Of a stretch of 64,000 nucleotides of DNA, positions 46,700 through 56,209 are shown piece by piece. Position numbers and translations under genes: made by a program. The stretch covers positions 31,430,089-31,494,088 of the forward strand of contig NC_065922.1 in NCBI RefSeq assembly GCF_024586455.1. Reading direction: 5' to 3'. Position 1 is the first letter of the stretch; every line of letters starts with the position of its first letter. The notes below the pieces were generated by a model that was not told where the DNA came from, made no database searches, and saw only the letters and a list, made by a program, of their open reading frames with translations. The stretch comes from Bactrocera neohumeralis. Taxonomy: Eukaryota; Arthropoda; Insecta; Diptera; Tephritidae.

Positions 46700-48390
46700 C
46701 AGAAATTTTGAAAAGTAAAATCATTATTAGCGCGAAGAATCTCCAATTTCATCTACTTATCTCTTAGCTACTGGTTTCACTTGTCAATTTTATTGACCCT
46801 CATTTTTCTGGGAGTTGGCAGTCAGTTTCAGTGATAATATCTGTACAAAGAGACTTTAAAAATTCTGCAAAAAAAGAAATGAATAAATAAAGGCGAATTG
46901 TTTTGAAAGAGTTTAAGTATCTACTTCCGCTTCGTGTAGTTTTTCACAGCGATTTTTGAAGAGCAATAAATTTCGAAAAATTGCTTGAATGAATTTCGAG
47001 AATTGTATTGAAACCGCAAAATGTCAAAACTAACTTGAAAATCCTTTAACATTTTCTGCTTCCAGCTCTTCACTGTTACTTCCCCTCAACCGCCAAAACA
47101 TTTATTTTCTTAATGTGTGTCTTAAGCCGCTTAAATGAACCCTTTGTTTGTATTTGTTTTCCCACGAAGAAATACAAAAATCTTCTGTGAGTTTTTGGTG
47201 AATTTGGCGCGTGCATTTGCAATAAATTCGACTTTATGTCAAGCCAAGTGTCATTCATTGGTGGCATCCTTTAGAAAAGTGTCTGTCGTGCACTTCCTTA
47301 CTTCCTCCACTCTGTTTGTTGATTTATCTTAGTGGTTTTTGCTATTGTTGTTTTTCCAACGCTGCTATCCAGTGTGTCGTGTGTTTGTTTTTTGTGGGTT
47401 GTACCGCACTAAATGGCTTAAAGTTGTTAGAGTTGAGTTGTGGCACGCATGTCTTGACGCTAGATAAATATATGTAAACAATTCCAAATAAATACAAATA
47501 CAATGGAGTTTAGAAAAATATTTTTTTAGTATTTACATGCATTTTGTGCACTACTAATATTTTTTTTTTGTTTTTGTAAGACTTATATTTTTCCCCATAA
47601 AATACATAAACATTTCCCTGAAGCCTTTCAACACCCTCTCAAGTGCCTCGTATCACTTACCAACTGTAACCGCCTCCAAAACCAATGACCAACCAACAGA
47701 TGTTGCAAGGTCTGCTACGCCACTTTGTACCGAAGGCGCAACTAATGTGCTCGCGCAAAAATTAGCCAACTGTCACATTTCACGCCATTGCCCGTAAACA
47801 ATAATCCAATTTGCTGGAATTGATTTATTTTTTTCACATTTTATGCACAAAAATTCGGCAGCCAATTTGAGTTAAACCAATTGTCGCTAACTCTTCGCTG
47901 ATTTGCCTCTTTGATTGCCGCGCAGACGCAAACGCAGCGGTATGCGAAAGCGCAACTCGAGCATGCCGCCTCAATTCCTTCCTAATTTGCCTGCTCACTT
48001 TATGATCGTTGCGGCGAATGCCGCTGCAGTAGTCGGATTTATTTGTGGTTGGCAGGCAAATTGGCAGATTGGCCTAACAGTCAACGCCAATTGACCATTA
48101 TTTATATGCAGCCATACATTCATACATACATATGTATATGTATATATTATATATAGCATTATTTCCTTTATCAGGCTTGCGCATATTTTGCATTTACTTT
48201 GTTAATCTTGAATTTGAAAAGTGGCTTTATTATTATTGTGTCAAATTGGCTGTGCACTGGAAAAAATATATGTGCAATCTTATTCTAAAACTTACCTATG
48301 CAAACGAGGTTAGATCTCTGAAAGTACAAACCTTGGCCGGATAAAACCCGGGTCAATGCTAGTAACGTAGAACCGGCTGTTATAGGAATT
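46700..48390. promoter_or_regulatory. Non-coding stretch with GC-richer island (47,640-48,070)
   Basis: AT-rich to about 47,630, then a GC-richer block with GATTGCCGCGCAGACGC near 47,912. It contains a short plus-strand open frame, 47,942-48,094 (50 codons), with one hydrophobic stretch, too short to call a gene. Nothing else recognised. Confidence 0.3.
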
Positions 48391-48394
48391 GAGC

Positions 48395-48635
48395 TCGAGT
48401 TGCTGCGACAATCGATAGTGCCTCTTGTGTAGCTACGTTTTGGATACTGTAGCAGGTTAAACTTCTTTTTATCTAAAATCGACCCTAACATATCAAACAT
48501 ATGTCCAGCGTGCAACGAGTCTCCGCACGACACTAACCATCTCTTTGCATGCCTTACTAACCCAACACATCTGACAACCTCTCCCTGTGGTCCGACCCCG
48601 GCGAAACATTTAACATTGAACATCATTAGACTACT
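48395..48635 (+). pseudogene. Jockey-type LINE 3' coding fragment L2
   Basis: From about 48,395 the plus strand reads LRQSIVPLV, then after a shift LRFGYCSRLNFFL and SKIDPNISNICPACNESPHD (48,476-48,535), then TNHLFACLTNPTHLT (48,536-48,580). The motif C-x2-C-x4-H-x4-H-x3-C with S-P-H-D and H-L-F-x-C is the typical end of Jockey-clade ORF2 proteins. Only this 3' segment is present and it is frameshifted. A minus-strand open frame on top of it is its antisense shadow. Confidence 0.85.
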
Positions 48636-48679
48636 TTTTGTGAGGTTATTTTGTCTTTATCTGTAAATCAGACTCTCTT

Positions 48680-48825
48680 TAGGCTTTAGAAGTCAATATT
48701 GAACGTGCTATTTGTGACATAAAGCTTGATTTAGTGGATAAGGTACTCCACAATCGGGTTCACCAAATTCGTTCTTGCAATAGAAATCGTGGAGGCCATT
48801 TGAATTTTCTTAACAATTAGTAAGT
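48680..48825 (+). pseudogene. Tc1/mariner-superfamily transposase tail T3
   Basis: In one open frame (48,688-48,825) the plus strand reads VNIERAICDIKLDLVDKVL, then HNRVHQIRSCNRNRGGHLN and a stop. The block W/R-x2-R-x3-C-x-R-S/N-R-G-G-H-L is the C-terminal motif of IS630-like transposases, related to but distinct from T1/T5. Everything upstream in this element is gone; the LINE tail L2 lies less than 60 bp to the left. Confidence 0.75.
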
Positions 48826-48954
48826 GATTTTTTTATAAAGAGAAAACATATTAGTTTTATTGTAAAAACCTGTACATATAAGATCCAATATAAAAAATAC
48901 TTAACTATTGCAAAAGTTGAAGATTTTAGTTAGCTTAGTTAGAATAAGTCAACT

Positions 48955-49560
48955 TACCATAATTTAAATGTACACCATTTAGTTCGATAATTTGTTGCCA
49001 TTTTGAAGATTCAAACCGAGGATAGTTGATTTTCAAAAGCTTCTAAAGGCGAAAATTTCGCCAGCAAGATCAGTCGGCATATGCAGACACAGGTAGTAGC
49101 CAATTGGACTAAGGTCCGGACTTTAAGTTGTACTACTATATGCCTAAAATCTTCCAGGAGCTTTTGGAGAGTCACTATCGTTATATGTGGCCTGGCATTG
49201 CCGTTTGCGTCGACTCACTTCACTTCGTGAATCACTTCTCATCATCAGCAATAACCACTTCAGAAATGGATCGATTTTATTGTGGTTCAGCAGCGATTCC
49301 CAGATGGCATTTCGATCCGTACCGTTATTTTTTTGCGTTAACTCGTTTGGCATACATACATATATGTATATGAAGCTTCTTTTTGCATCCCGCTTTATTT
49401 AAATGATTCCACACAGTTCTTCCTCAATGTTTAGCTCCTAGGCGAACGAAACAGTGCTAACATGATGGTCGGCCCAGATTTTATTGATATTTTCGACAAT
49501 TGACTTTCCAGAGCATCGTGTCTTTGACGAAATTATCAGAATGGAAAGTCCTGGACCATA
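48955..49560 (-). pseudogene. Degenerate mori-type mariner transposase M8
   Basis: On the minus strand, 49,293 down to 49,258 reads LLNHNKIDPFLK, the start of the catalytic core of DD37D mariners (usual NxxDPFLKRxxTGDEKW). The following bases carry RRKRQCQ. The 3' end near 49,010-48,957 reads SKWQQIIELNGVHLNYG, matching the usual KWQQVIEQNGAYL terminus; MPTDLAGEIFAF near 49,075 corresponds to the MANDLAGEKFAS block. The stretch between is largely scrambled. Different strand and different decay from M5, so a separate insertion of the same subfamily. Confidence 0.85.
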
Positions 49561-49569
49561 AAAACTATT

Positions 49570-51200
49570 CGCATTTTTAAGCGCTTGCATTTTCGTCTCT
49601 AAAATATACCGTATTGGAAAAATAAGGAATTTGTTTATATATACATATATTTTTTTATTAAAATTCCTTTATCTAAAATTAAGAATTATTAAAAAATGTG
49701 AAAAGCCCGATTTTATGGCTCATCAAAAAATCGAACTTGTGGTTTCCTGAATGTGAGTTATGAGATCTTATTATTGATTCAATTTTCCAAATTTGTTTCA
49801 AGCTAGCGGCCATTATTTTTCCAAGAACTCTGCTGCTGGTCATTTTGAACTGATCAGTCGAAAGCTGAAATGGAATCAGTTATGTAACGTTACAGAGAGG
49901 GAATAATTTCGTGCAACTTATGGCGGTCTGCTGGAACTATTAAACACTTTGCCGTTAGGTACTGATGTGGTGAAGCAAAATCTTTAGTCTCGAGTGCTAA
50001 CCATTTCGATAATGATGGTTTTGAAACTGTCCTGAGTCATATTATACTGAACTTCGTAATCAACTGGAAATATCAAGTACATGTGTAAATTTGACAGCCT
50101 GTTGAGAACTAAACCTCATAAAATATTATTTAGTATGTTTTTTTATTTAAACCTTTTTCAAAGTAAAAAATTGGAATTATCATTCATCCTACCATATCTG
50201 GTAATAAAAAACTTTACTTCGTTAAAAAAAAATTAAAAATTTATCGTGTTCACTTGGTGCCATTCATAGCCAAGTGACTTGCTCTTCCTTTACCGCGAAT
50301 GTTTCCAAACTCATTCCACAACATTTCTCGATTCCGTAGTAATGCGAATGAACAAGCCAGTGATAAATTTGCGATTTTTTTCTTTTTGGAGAATTAAGGT
50401 GATGAGCATGTGCTTCCAATTTGTTGATTTTTCAAAATTTTCTGACCATTTTCTTTGACATGTAGTGTTCAAAACGTATTTAGATTTGTTATGAAAGGAA
50501 TTCTGAGGGTTATAATAGATTTGAGTGGCATTTACATTTTACTTATAATATTATTATATTCCCAAAATTCTATAAACTAATTTCGAACTTGACTTTCATT
50601 TATTTTTATTTTTTTTTTAGTATCGACTATGATTTTAAAATGTTTCAGAGACCTCGCTCTAATTTGCAAATAGTATCTATTACAAAATTTAAGGTAGGAC
50701 GAATCGGGAAAAATATTTATTTTTCATTGATAACTATTATATATTTTTAAGCCATTTTTGACAGGGTTTGAAGAATACAAGAATTGGCTGATTGGAGAGA
50801 ACCAATGATCATAAATATTTAATAAGTATAAACATCAAAAATAGACTCAAAAGATAATATACCGAAATTAAAGTATTCTCAAGTTTTATAGTTTTGTTGT
50901 TTTATCATTTATATGAATGAATCAGTTGTTATTAATAATTAGATAATATCTCAACTGTATCGATTTCTTCTAATCTCACGTTACTTTCTAAAGTATTCCA
51001 TCTAGTTGAATGTTGTCATCGCTTCGGTTTTCAAACCGCGTAATTTTTAAGTGACTACCATTCTCAACTTAATTTCTCGCAGTGTAATTAAGCAAAAAAT
51101 AATATTTTAATCCCGCAGTAATCAATTCAAGCATTCTGACTGTCTGCATATTTTGCTTAGCTGGCATATTTTTATCGATGTGCGACACTTAATTATATTA
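49570..51200. other. AT-rich spacer
   Basis: No gene, no recognisable repeat. A polypyrimidine tract followed by TTACAG at its right end may be a splice acceptor for the candidate exon at 51,207. Confidence 0.45.
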
Positions 51201-51206
51201 TTACAG

Positions 51207-51377
51207 ACCGCAGGCGGCTCAAACGTGCTGGAACTCAAATGAATTTCTAAGCTAACTACCAAAGAGGAAAGAGTGAAGATCAGTACATGCCGCCTGCATG
51301 GGAAGAAAACGGGAGCACCAAAAACTGTCGCGATCAAGATAAGGCTGCTGTTTCTAACGCCTTCGCGCCGATAAAAG
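51207..51377 (+). other. Exon-like segment with splice-site-like borders (no continuous frame)
   Basis: Preceded by AATTATATTATTACAG and followed by GTGAGC, both compatible with dipteran splice sites, and GC-richer than its surroundings. No frame is open from end to end. One frame is open from about 51,255 through the donor to 51,425 (including NYQRGKSEDQY and PPAWEENGS), unlike random AT-rich sequence but not recognised. About 160 bases further on lies an A-rich tract (51,541-51,573), so a retroposed transcript or LINE 3' end is an alternative. Weak evidence. Confidence 0.2.
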
Positions 51378-51540
51378 GTGAGCGACGGCACTTTGATGGC
51401 ACCGACGCGATCGAAATCGAACGATGATTGAACAATTTACGGAATGGAGACGGTCTACAGCTAGAAAGTGTGGGATATGTAAAGCAGGCTGCACTAAATA
51501 GTTAGATGCTCCAATTAAGGGAATAATCCCGCACATTCTT

Positions 51541-51573
51541 AAAAAAAAAAAGAAAACAAAAAAAACAAAAATG
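51541..51573. repeat. A-rich tract
   Basis: Almost uninterrupted A with single G and C. It could be the poly-A tail of a plus-strand retroinsertion that includes the exon-like segment at 51,207, but no target duplication was identified. Confidence 0.5.
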
Positions 51574-51729
51574 GAAAAAATATTTATACTTATTTGGGAA
51601 CACCGAATTGCGGGTGGTCCTGCTCTGCATAAGGATGCACATTAATTTTAATCGTGCTTTGTTTTTTCACGTGGCTGTTGCTTTTGTTGGAAAACAAGGA
51701 TATGGAGTTAGAGAGCCTTTATATTCAAA

Positions 51730-52400
51730 AATGTATAGTTGTGTGTGTGTGTGCTGAAAAATTGTAGAGCAAAACGAAAAATTGTGTCTTATAGACAAAC
51801 GGCTAGCTAACTAATCCAGCGCATGCGCGGCGAGCACACGTAGCAGTAGTTGTATAAATGTATATTTTAGGTTAAGTACATATGTATGCAGGCGCTGCTT
51901 CGTGATTTTTCCACTGCGGATTAAAGTGTAGTTGTGGCATTTTCCCTTTTTTAACAAAATTCATATAAATTATTTTTTTTACTAAGAGCAATTCACATTG
52001 AATTCAGGAAATTTTATTGCTAACTATAACGAATGTGATTTTCTTAAACGAAATACAAAAGGAAAATAGTCTGATCTGCATTTGGTAGAGTATTTAGCGC
52101 GAGGAATATGTAGGCGAAAGGATTACCATTGTATGACCAATTCAGGACCCACCACGGAGCTCGTTAGTTCCCAGCAATTGTGTTGGCCGCTCAATTGAGT
52201 GGAAAGGTTAATTTAAATTTGAGCTAAATTCCCATTGTCTCCTTTGTTGGGAGCTGTAAAAACATGTCAGTTAGTTTTTGTGTGCAAATCAGTCACGCCT
52301 TAAATTTTTCAATTAAGTTATCAGAAATTTTTGTTTGCACAAATTTCACGCATTTCAAAAAGAAACAAAGCGTATTTATTTAACATTTTTTTTTATATTT
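51730..52400. other. Spacer with short GT run and an intron-like 3' border
   Basis: A GT dinucleotide run is at 51,737-51,754. The right end (52,381-52,407) is a strong polypyrimidine tract ending in CAG. No gene seen between. Confidence 0.5.
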
Positions 52401-52407
52401 TTTTCAG

Positions 52408-52485
52408 GTGTTTTGAAATGAAATTTAGTGTAAGAATTGATGAGAATTTTGATGAGCTGCTTGATGAGAAGTGTGTTTTTATAAG
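52408..52485 (+). CDS. Candidate internal or first coding exon, 78 bp, gene unknown
   Basis: An acceptor (T-rich tract, then TTTTTTCAG) ends at 52,407, and the consensus donor GTAAGT begins at 52,486. The 78-bp segment is symmetric: one leading base, 25 whole codons, two trailing bases. The frame reads CFEMKFSVRIDENFDELLDE followed by KCVFI. The other two frames contain stops. An ATG at 52,418 would allow it to hold a start codon instead. The product is acidic in the middle and not recognised. It lies in a transposon-rich region with no other host exon identified. If real, it belongs to a plus-strand gene with introns of many kilobases. Chance cannot be excluded for so short a segment. Confidence 0.35.
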
Positions 52486-52499
52486 GTAAGTCTCTCTTT

Positions 52500-52900
52500 T
52501 GTGTTTTATTGTTTTTATATATAGCATATATATTTGTAAATATGTACATATATAGCCTTTATAAGTTCAACAAATTCCAAAATGATTATGAAATTAGCAA
52601 AACTAATTTTTTTAAGGCTTAAAATCGAAAAGTATTATAAACTCTTAACATAAATATTTTTTAACACTGTGATACAAAATTGAAGCTCTATAATCATTGT
52701 ATTAGAAAAAATTCGAAAAATGCAATATTATGGAATGATCTTTGAAATATAAGTACATATGTATAACGTCTGCAATGAAATCTTCTTAAAACATGTCGAT
52801 TCTTATAAAAAATGTGTATTTAATTTGGGCGAATTGAATTACAGTTTCTTCAAATGCTTTAATTCATTCTATAATATAAAACAACAAAGGAGTAAAAAAT
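52500..52900. other. AT-rich spacer
   Basis: A GTGATACAAAATTGAAGC word near 52,662 resembles the inverted repeats at 54,068 and 54,264 and might be the left end of Tc1-like element T4. Nothing else noted. Confidence 0.35.
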
Positions 52901-52904
52901 GTAA

Positions 52905-53935
52905 TTAAATTTTTACCGCTTTAATATTTTGTATAGCCTCCTTTGGCCGCAATCACCGCCTCAATCCGCTGCGGAACGCTATTGACTCAATCTGTACATT
53001 CTTTTTTAGTGATGAAGTTCCATACTTTTACACATCTAGTAAATAATTCCGGTGTACTGGCATTATTATGTACTCTTTCTTTATGTACAAACCACAGGTT
53101 CTCGATAGTCTTAATATCGGGACTTTGAGGAGACCATTTTAAACTTTGAATTCGTTGGCTTCTAAGATACTCTTAGCTTCTTCTTAGCATTGTGCTTGGG
53201 GTCGTTGTCTCGCATTGGGACGATTTTGGCACTGTCCAGACCCAATTTATCCAGCGAAGAAAAATTCCTTTACCTTAATATGTTTATGTACATATTCGCG
53301 TCCATATTTCCATCGATTACAACTAAGTCCCGGTTCACCACTTTTGCAAAAGCCACCCCAAAAAAGGACTTTTGCGCACCCAAAACTGAGTGTGGGGATG
53401 ACATTGCGGCTGGTAATAGTCTTTAATGACTTCTTCCAAACGAAATGTATTCCGTCTGTCCCGTGAAGGTTAATCTTGCTTTCGTCTGTTCGAAAAAAAT
53501 TCGCCCAGTGTTCTGGAGTCCAGTTTTGGTGCGCAAATTTTTGACTGAGTTATTGATGACGTAAACAAAAGTTTTTTTTTTATTTTGCGCCTGGCTTGTT
53601 TTTTCAACTCGCGGTGAACAGTCATGCGAGAAACTTGTTTTCCGTAAGTCCTCTTCAGATCTTTTTGGTACTTAGTACCTCATTTTATTGCTCACGAGAT
53701 CATCAGACGGTTGATAGTTCGTCTATCGTGGTTATTTAACACAGGATCGTCGACCAGATCGATATTTTTGGTACTGATATTGCTTGACAATTTGCAATAT
53801 TTTCAACTGACCCAAACGAAATTTTATCTAAATTTGCAACTTGCCGATATGAGAGCCCTTCATTAAACCATTGAAGTACAGCTTTTTTAATAGAGTCAAC
53901 AATTTCTTCATTTTTTCAAAAAAAAAAACAACCTT
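52905..53935 (-). pseudogene. Degenerate Tc1-like transposase T4
   Basis: On the minus strand from 53,915 down: EEIVDSIKKAVLQWFNEGLS then YRQVANLDKISFGSVENI (the paired-type DNA-binding domain). Near 53,545-53,400 come HQNWTPEHWANFFRTDESKI and NLHGTDGIHFVWK (first catalytic Asp in FRTDESKI, usually FSDESKF). Near 53,390-53,330 are PTLSFGCAKVLFWGGFCKSG and, near the end, SLKWSPQSPDIKTIENLWFV (53,160-53,095), the SPDLNPIENLW motif with the third acidic residue. It ends in RIEAVIAAKGGYTKY near 52,930. All blocks of a full-length protein are present but split by shifts and stops. Confidence 0.9.
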
Positions 53936-54067
53936 CACAAAGAACCAATTTTATAATTTTACTTACCGCTTATAAAATGAAAAATGCTTCTGAAATGTAT
54001 TTAAAATACTCGAAGAAAATGTTTATTTGGTCTTAGCTATGCTCAAATGCCTGAATGCGTTTTATGT

Positions 54068-54283
54068 TGTATCACAATTGAGCAAATGTGCACGTGACGC
54101 AAACTAGACACCACCAGAAAAATATTGAAAAATTGTGTAGTTATATTTCCGCAAAAAATAAATCAACTAGTATATCTATTTGAATTTATATGTATATTAT
54201 ATTTTTTCCCTAATTAGTTGCGTAGTGCAAAAAAAAAATTTTAAATCTGAAATATTTGATTTTATTTGCTCAATTGTGTTACA
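54068..54283. repeat. Inverted repeat pair, 216-bp span
   Basis: TGTATCACAATTGAGCAAAT (54,068-54,087) is matched on the minus strand by TGTAACACAATTGAGCAAAT (54,283-54,264), 19 of 20 bases. TA occurs just outside or close to both ends. It is either a small MITE next to Tc1-like T4 or the right-hand terminal region of T4, whose C-terminal side ends at about 52,900 and might extend left to 52,662. Confidence 0.75.
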
Positions 54284-54289
54284 TCCTGT

Positions 54290-55205
54290 ATATCCTTGAA
54301 CGTACTCATAACCGAGGTTGAACATTCTATGCTTTCAGAAAAATATGTATAATAACATATGTATTCTGTTAACGTATGTTTTTTTTCTTTTAATTCGAAG
54401 AGTTTGAAATCTAAAATTTTTGAGAATTTTTTAATCGTTATAAGTAACCGCAAAAATGTAAAGTTCGATTTTATATGTTAATATCGAAAAAATAAGAAAA
54501 CAATGTTTTTGAAAAAAAAAAATGCATCCAAGTGTAATTACTACAAACACTTACTATGATCGTTTTATCCAATTATTTATTTTATCCGTCCAACTATATT
54601 GAGGTCTGTCGAAAATTACATTCTAGTGGGTATATTTTGATAATACGATGAGGATATATTTTATTTTATAGTTTTTAAAATATCCTTATTTCTCAATAAA
54701 TTTTCCTTTAAAATTTTTTTATTTGAAATAGTTATACGAACTGTTTTTTATAAGAATCATTATTATAAGAGAGGTTCTTACAATTGCCTCTTCTACTTTC
54801 TGCAGTAGCAAATACTTTGGTAACGGTTTCAGAGTAAATGCGGGGAATAGCTTTTCTAGAAGTTTTATCTGAATAAGACCAGAAGTGCTTTTAAATCCAA
54901 ATGTGTCAGAGCTTCAAGAGCCGAAGCCTAGTTACAGTGTAGGCTTTCTGATCCTTAGATGAAGGATACAGGAAATAGTGTTTTGTGAAACAAGACGTTT
55001 TTCGCTATCAATACACTGCTTGGACCAGCCAAGTCCGACTTAGGAAATGAATTCCAAACACTTCAAGAAGTTTTGGTGGTTTAATTATCAGGTTATTTCC
55101 GTGGAGATAAAATGTCAAGTTACTTTGAAACATTTTGGATTTCTTTGGTCTCGTAGACGATGTCGGGAAGCACTTCGAAAGAAGGGGTCTAGCGGAAAAG
55201 AATAT
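54290..55205. other. Unassigned spacer
   Basis: No gene recognised. The plus-strand frame 55,047-55,232 runs into repeat A8 and is not credible. Confidence 0.45.
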
Positions 55206-55210
55206 TTGTG

Positions 55211-55449
55211 CACCCTAAACAGGGTATATTAAATTTGCCTCGATGTTTGGTAACAACCAAAAGGAAACGTTAGAGACGCTGTAAATGAAATTACGAATTA
55301 GGTCAATTTAGCTATGTACGTCAGTGTTTATATATACAAACTAGTCTCTCAGTTTTTGAGATATATGCTGCCATACAAACTGATCCTCTGATCCCGATCT
55401 GTACTTCTAAGGAATCTTTTTTATTTGTGAAGGGTATTATAGCTTTATT
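55211..55449 (-). repeat. Family A dispersed repeat, copy A8 (internally deleted)
   Basis: On the plus strand it begins CACCCTAAACAGGGTATATTAA (55,199-55,220 region), then AAAAGGAAACGTTAGAGACG, CTAGTCTCTCAGTTTTTGAG, one GCCATACAAACTGATC word and ends GTGAAGGGTATTATAGC. Almost all tandem monomers are gone, leaving the two ends joined. Orientation as A7. Confidence 0.8.
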
Positions 55450-55570
55450 ATTATTGTACCAAATATGAATATTTGTGATGAGTGATCTAATTACTTTTCT
55501 TAATTTTTGACAAAATGGCGCCTAACACAAAAAAAGTTTTTTTTTTTTAAAGAATTGACAGAGTGACGTA

Positions 55571-56200
55571 GAGTTACATGGCTTTCCTCGGGTAAAAATC
55601 AGTATTTTTTCAACAAACTTTTTCTCATATAAAAAATTAAATATTATTTCTTATTGTTACAAACATACCCAATTAACAAAGAAAGTCTGAAATTTTTGGA
55701 AAAATATATTTTAAACTCGGCTCTTGGGACGTCATTTCCGGTGAGCCCTTTGGAAAAAAATGCGCCCGCGTTGGCAGGATAGCTCCTTACTTTCATCTAA
55801 ATTGAAAAAAGTACGCGTTTTAGTTAAAAATTTAAATTAGAACTTGGTAAAGAGGTAAAAAAACTGAAAATTGGCTTAAGGGCAGACATTAAAAAAAAAA
55901 ACAAATGAAAATTTCAGTGAAAATGTCACGAATTTTGTTTTTCAAATAGTTGTAATCGAAAAAAATATCCTTCGTCCAAGTTTTTAAAAGTTGTATCTCA
56001 AATACTTCTGTAAAGATTTATGAAGATTGGTTGATTTTCGAGAAAAACTCGTTCAATGACGGCGCATTTAGCCTAGCTATCCTTGAGCGCACATTTTCTC
56101 AAAGCTCTATTTTCGAAACTATTACTCGGATAAAAATGAAATTTAATAAGGCAATAAAAAAATAGATTTTTTGAAACCCGTAAGCACATGTAACCCCTTA
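55571..56200. mobile_element. Family C inverted-repeat element, about 630 bp
   Basis: The left end reads GTTACATGGCTTTCCTCGGG and the right end, on the minus strand, GGGGTTACATGTGCTTACGG followed by GTTTC. They align with a two-base gap. A second copy of the left-type end occurs on the minus strand at about 62,715 (TTAAGGGGTTACATGTGTTT, then CCTCGGGTAAAAA), there bordered by TTAA. The interior is AT-rich and non-coding. Given the TTAA border in the partner copy, a piggyBac-type MITE is a reasonable guess. Confidence 0.65.
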
Positions 56201-56209
56201 GGGAATCGA

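Noticed and set aside
48285..48626. Minus-strand open frame of 113 codons
   Set aside because: Antisense to the Jockey-type LINE tail whose plus-strand CPACNESPHD and HLFAC motifs are clear.
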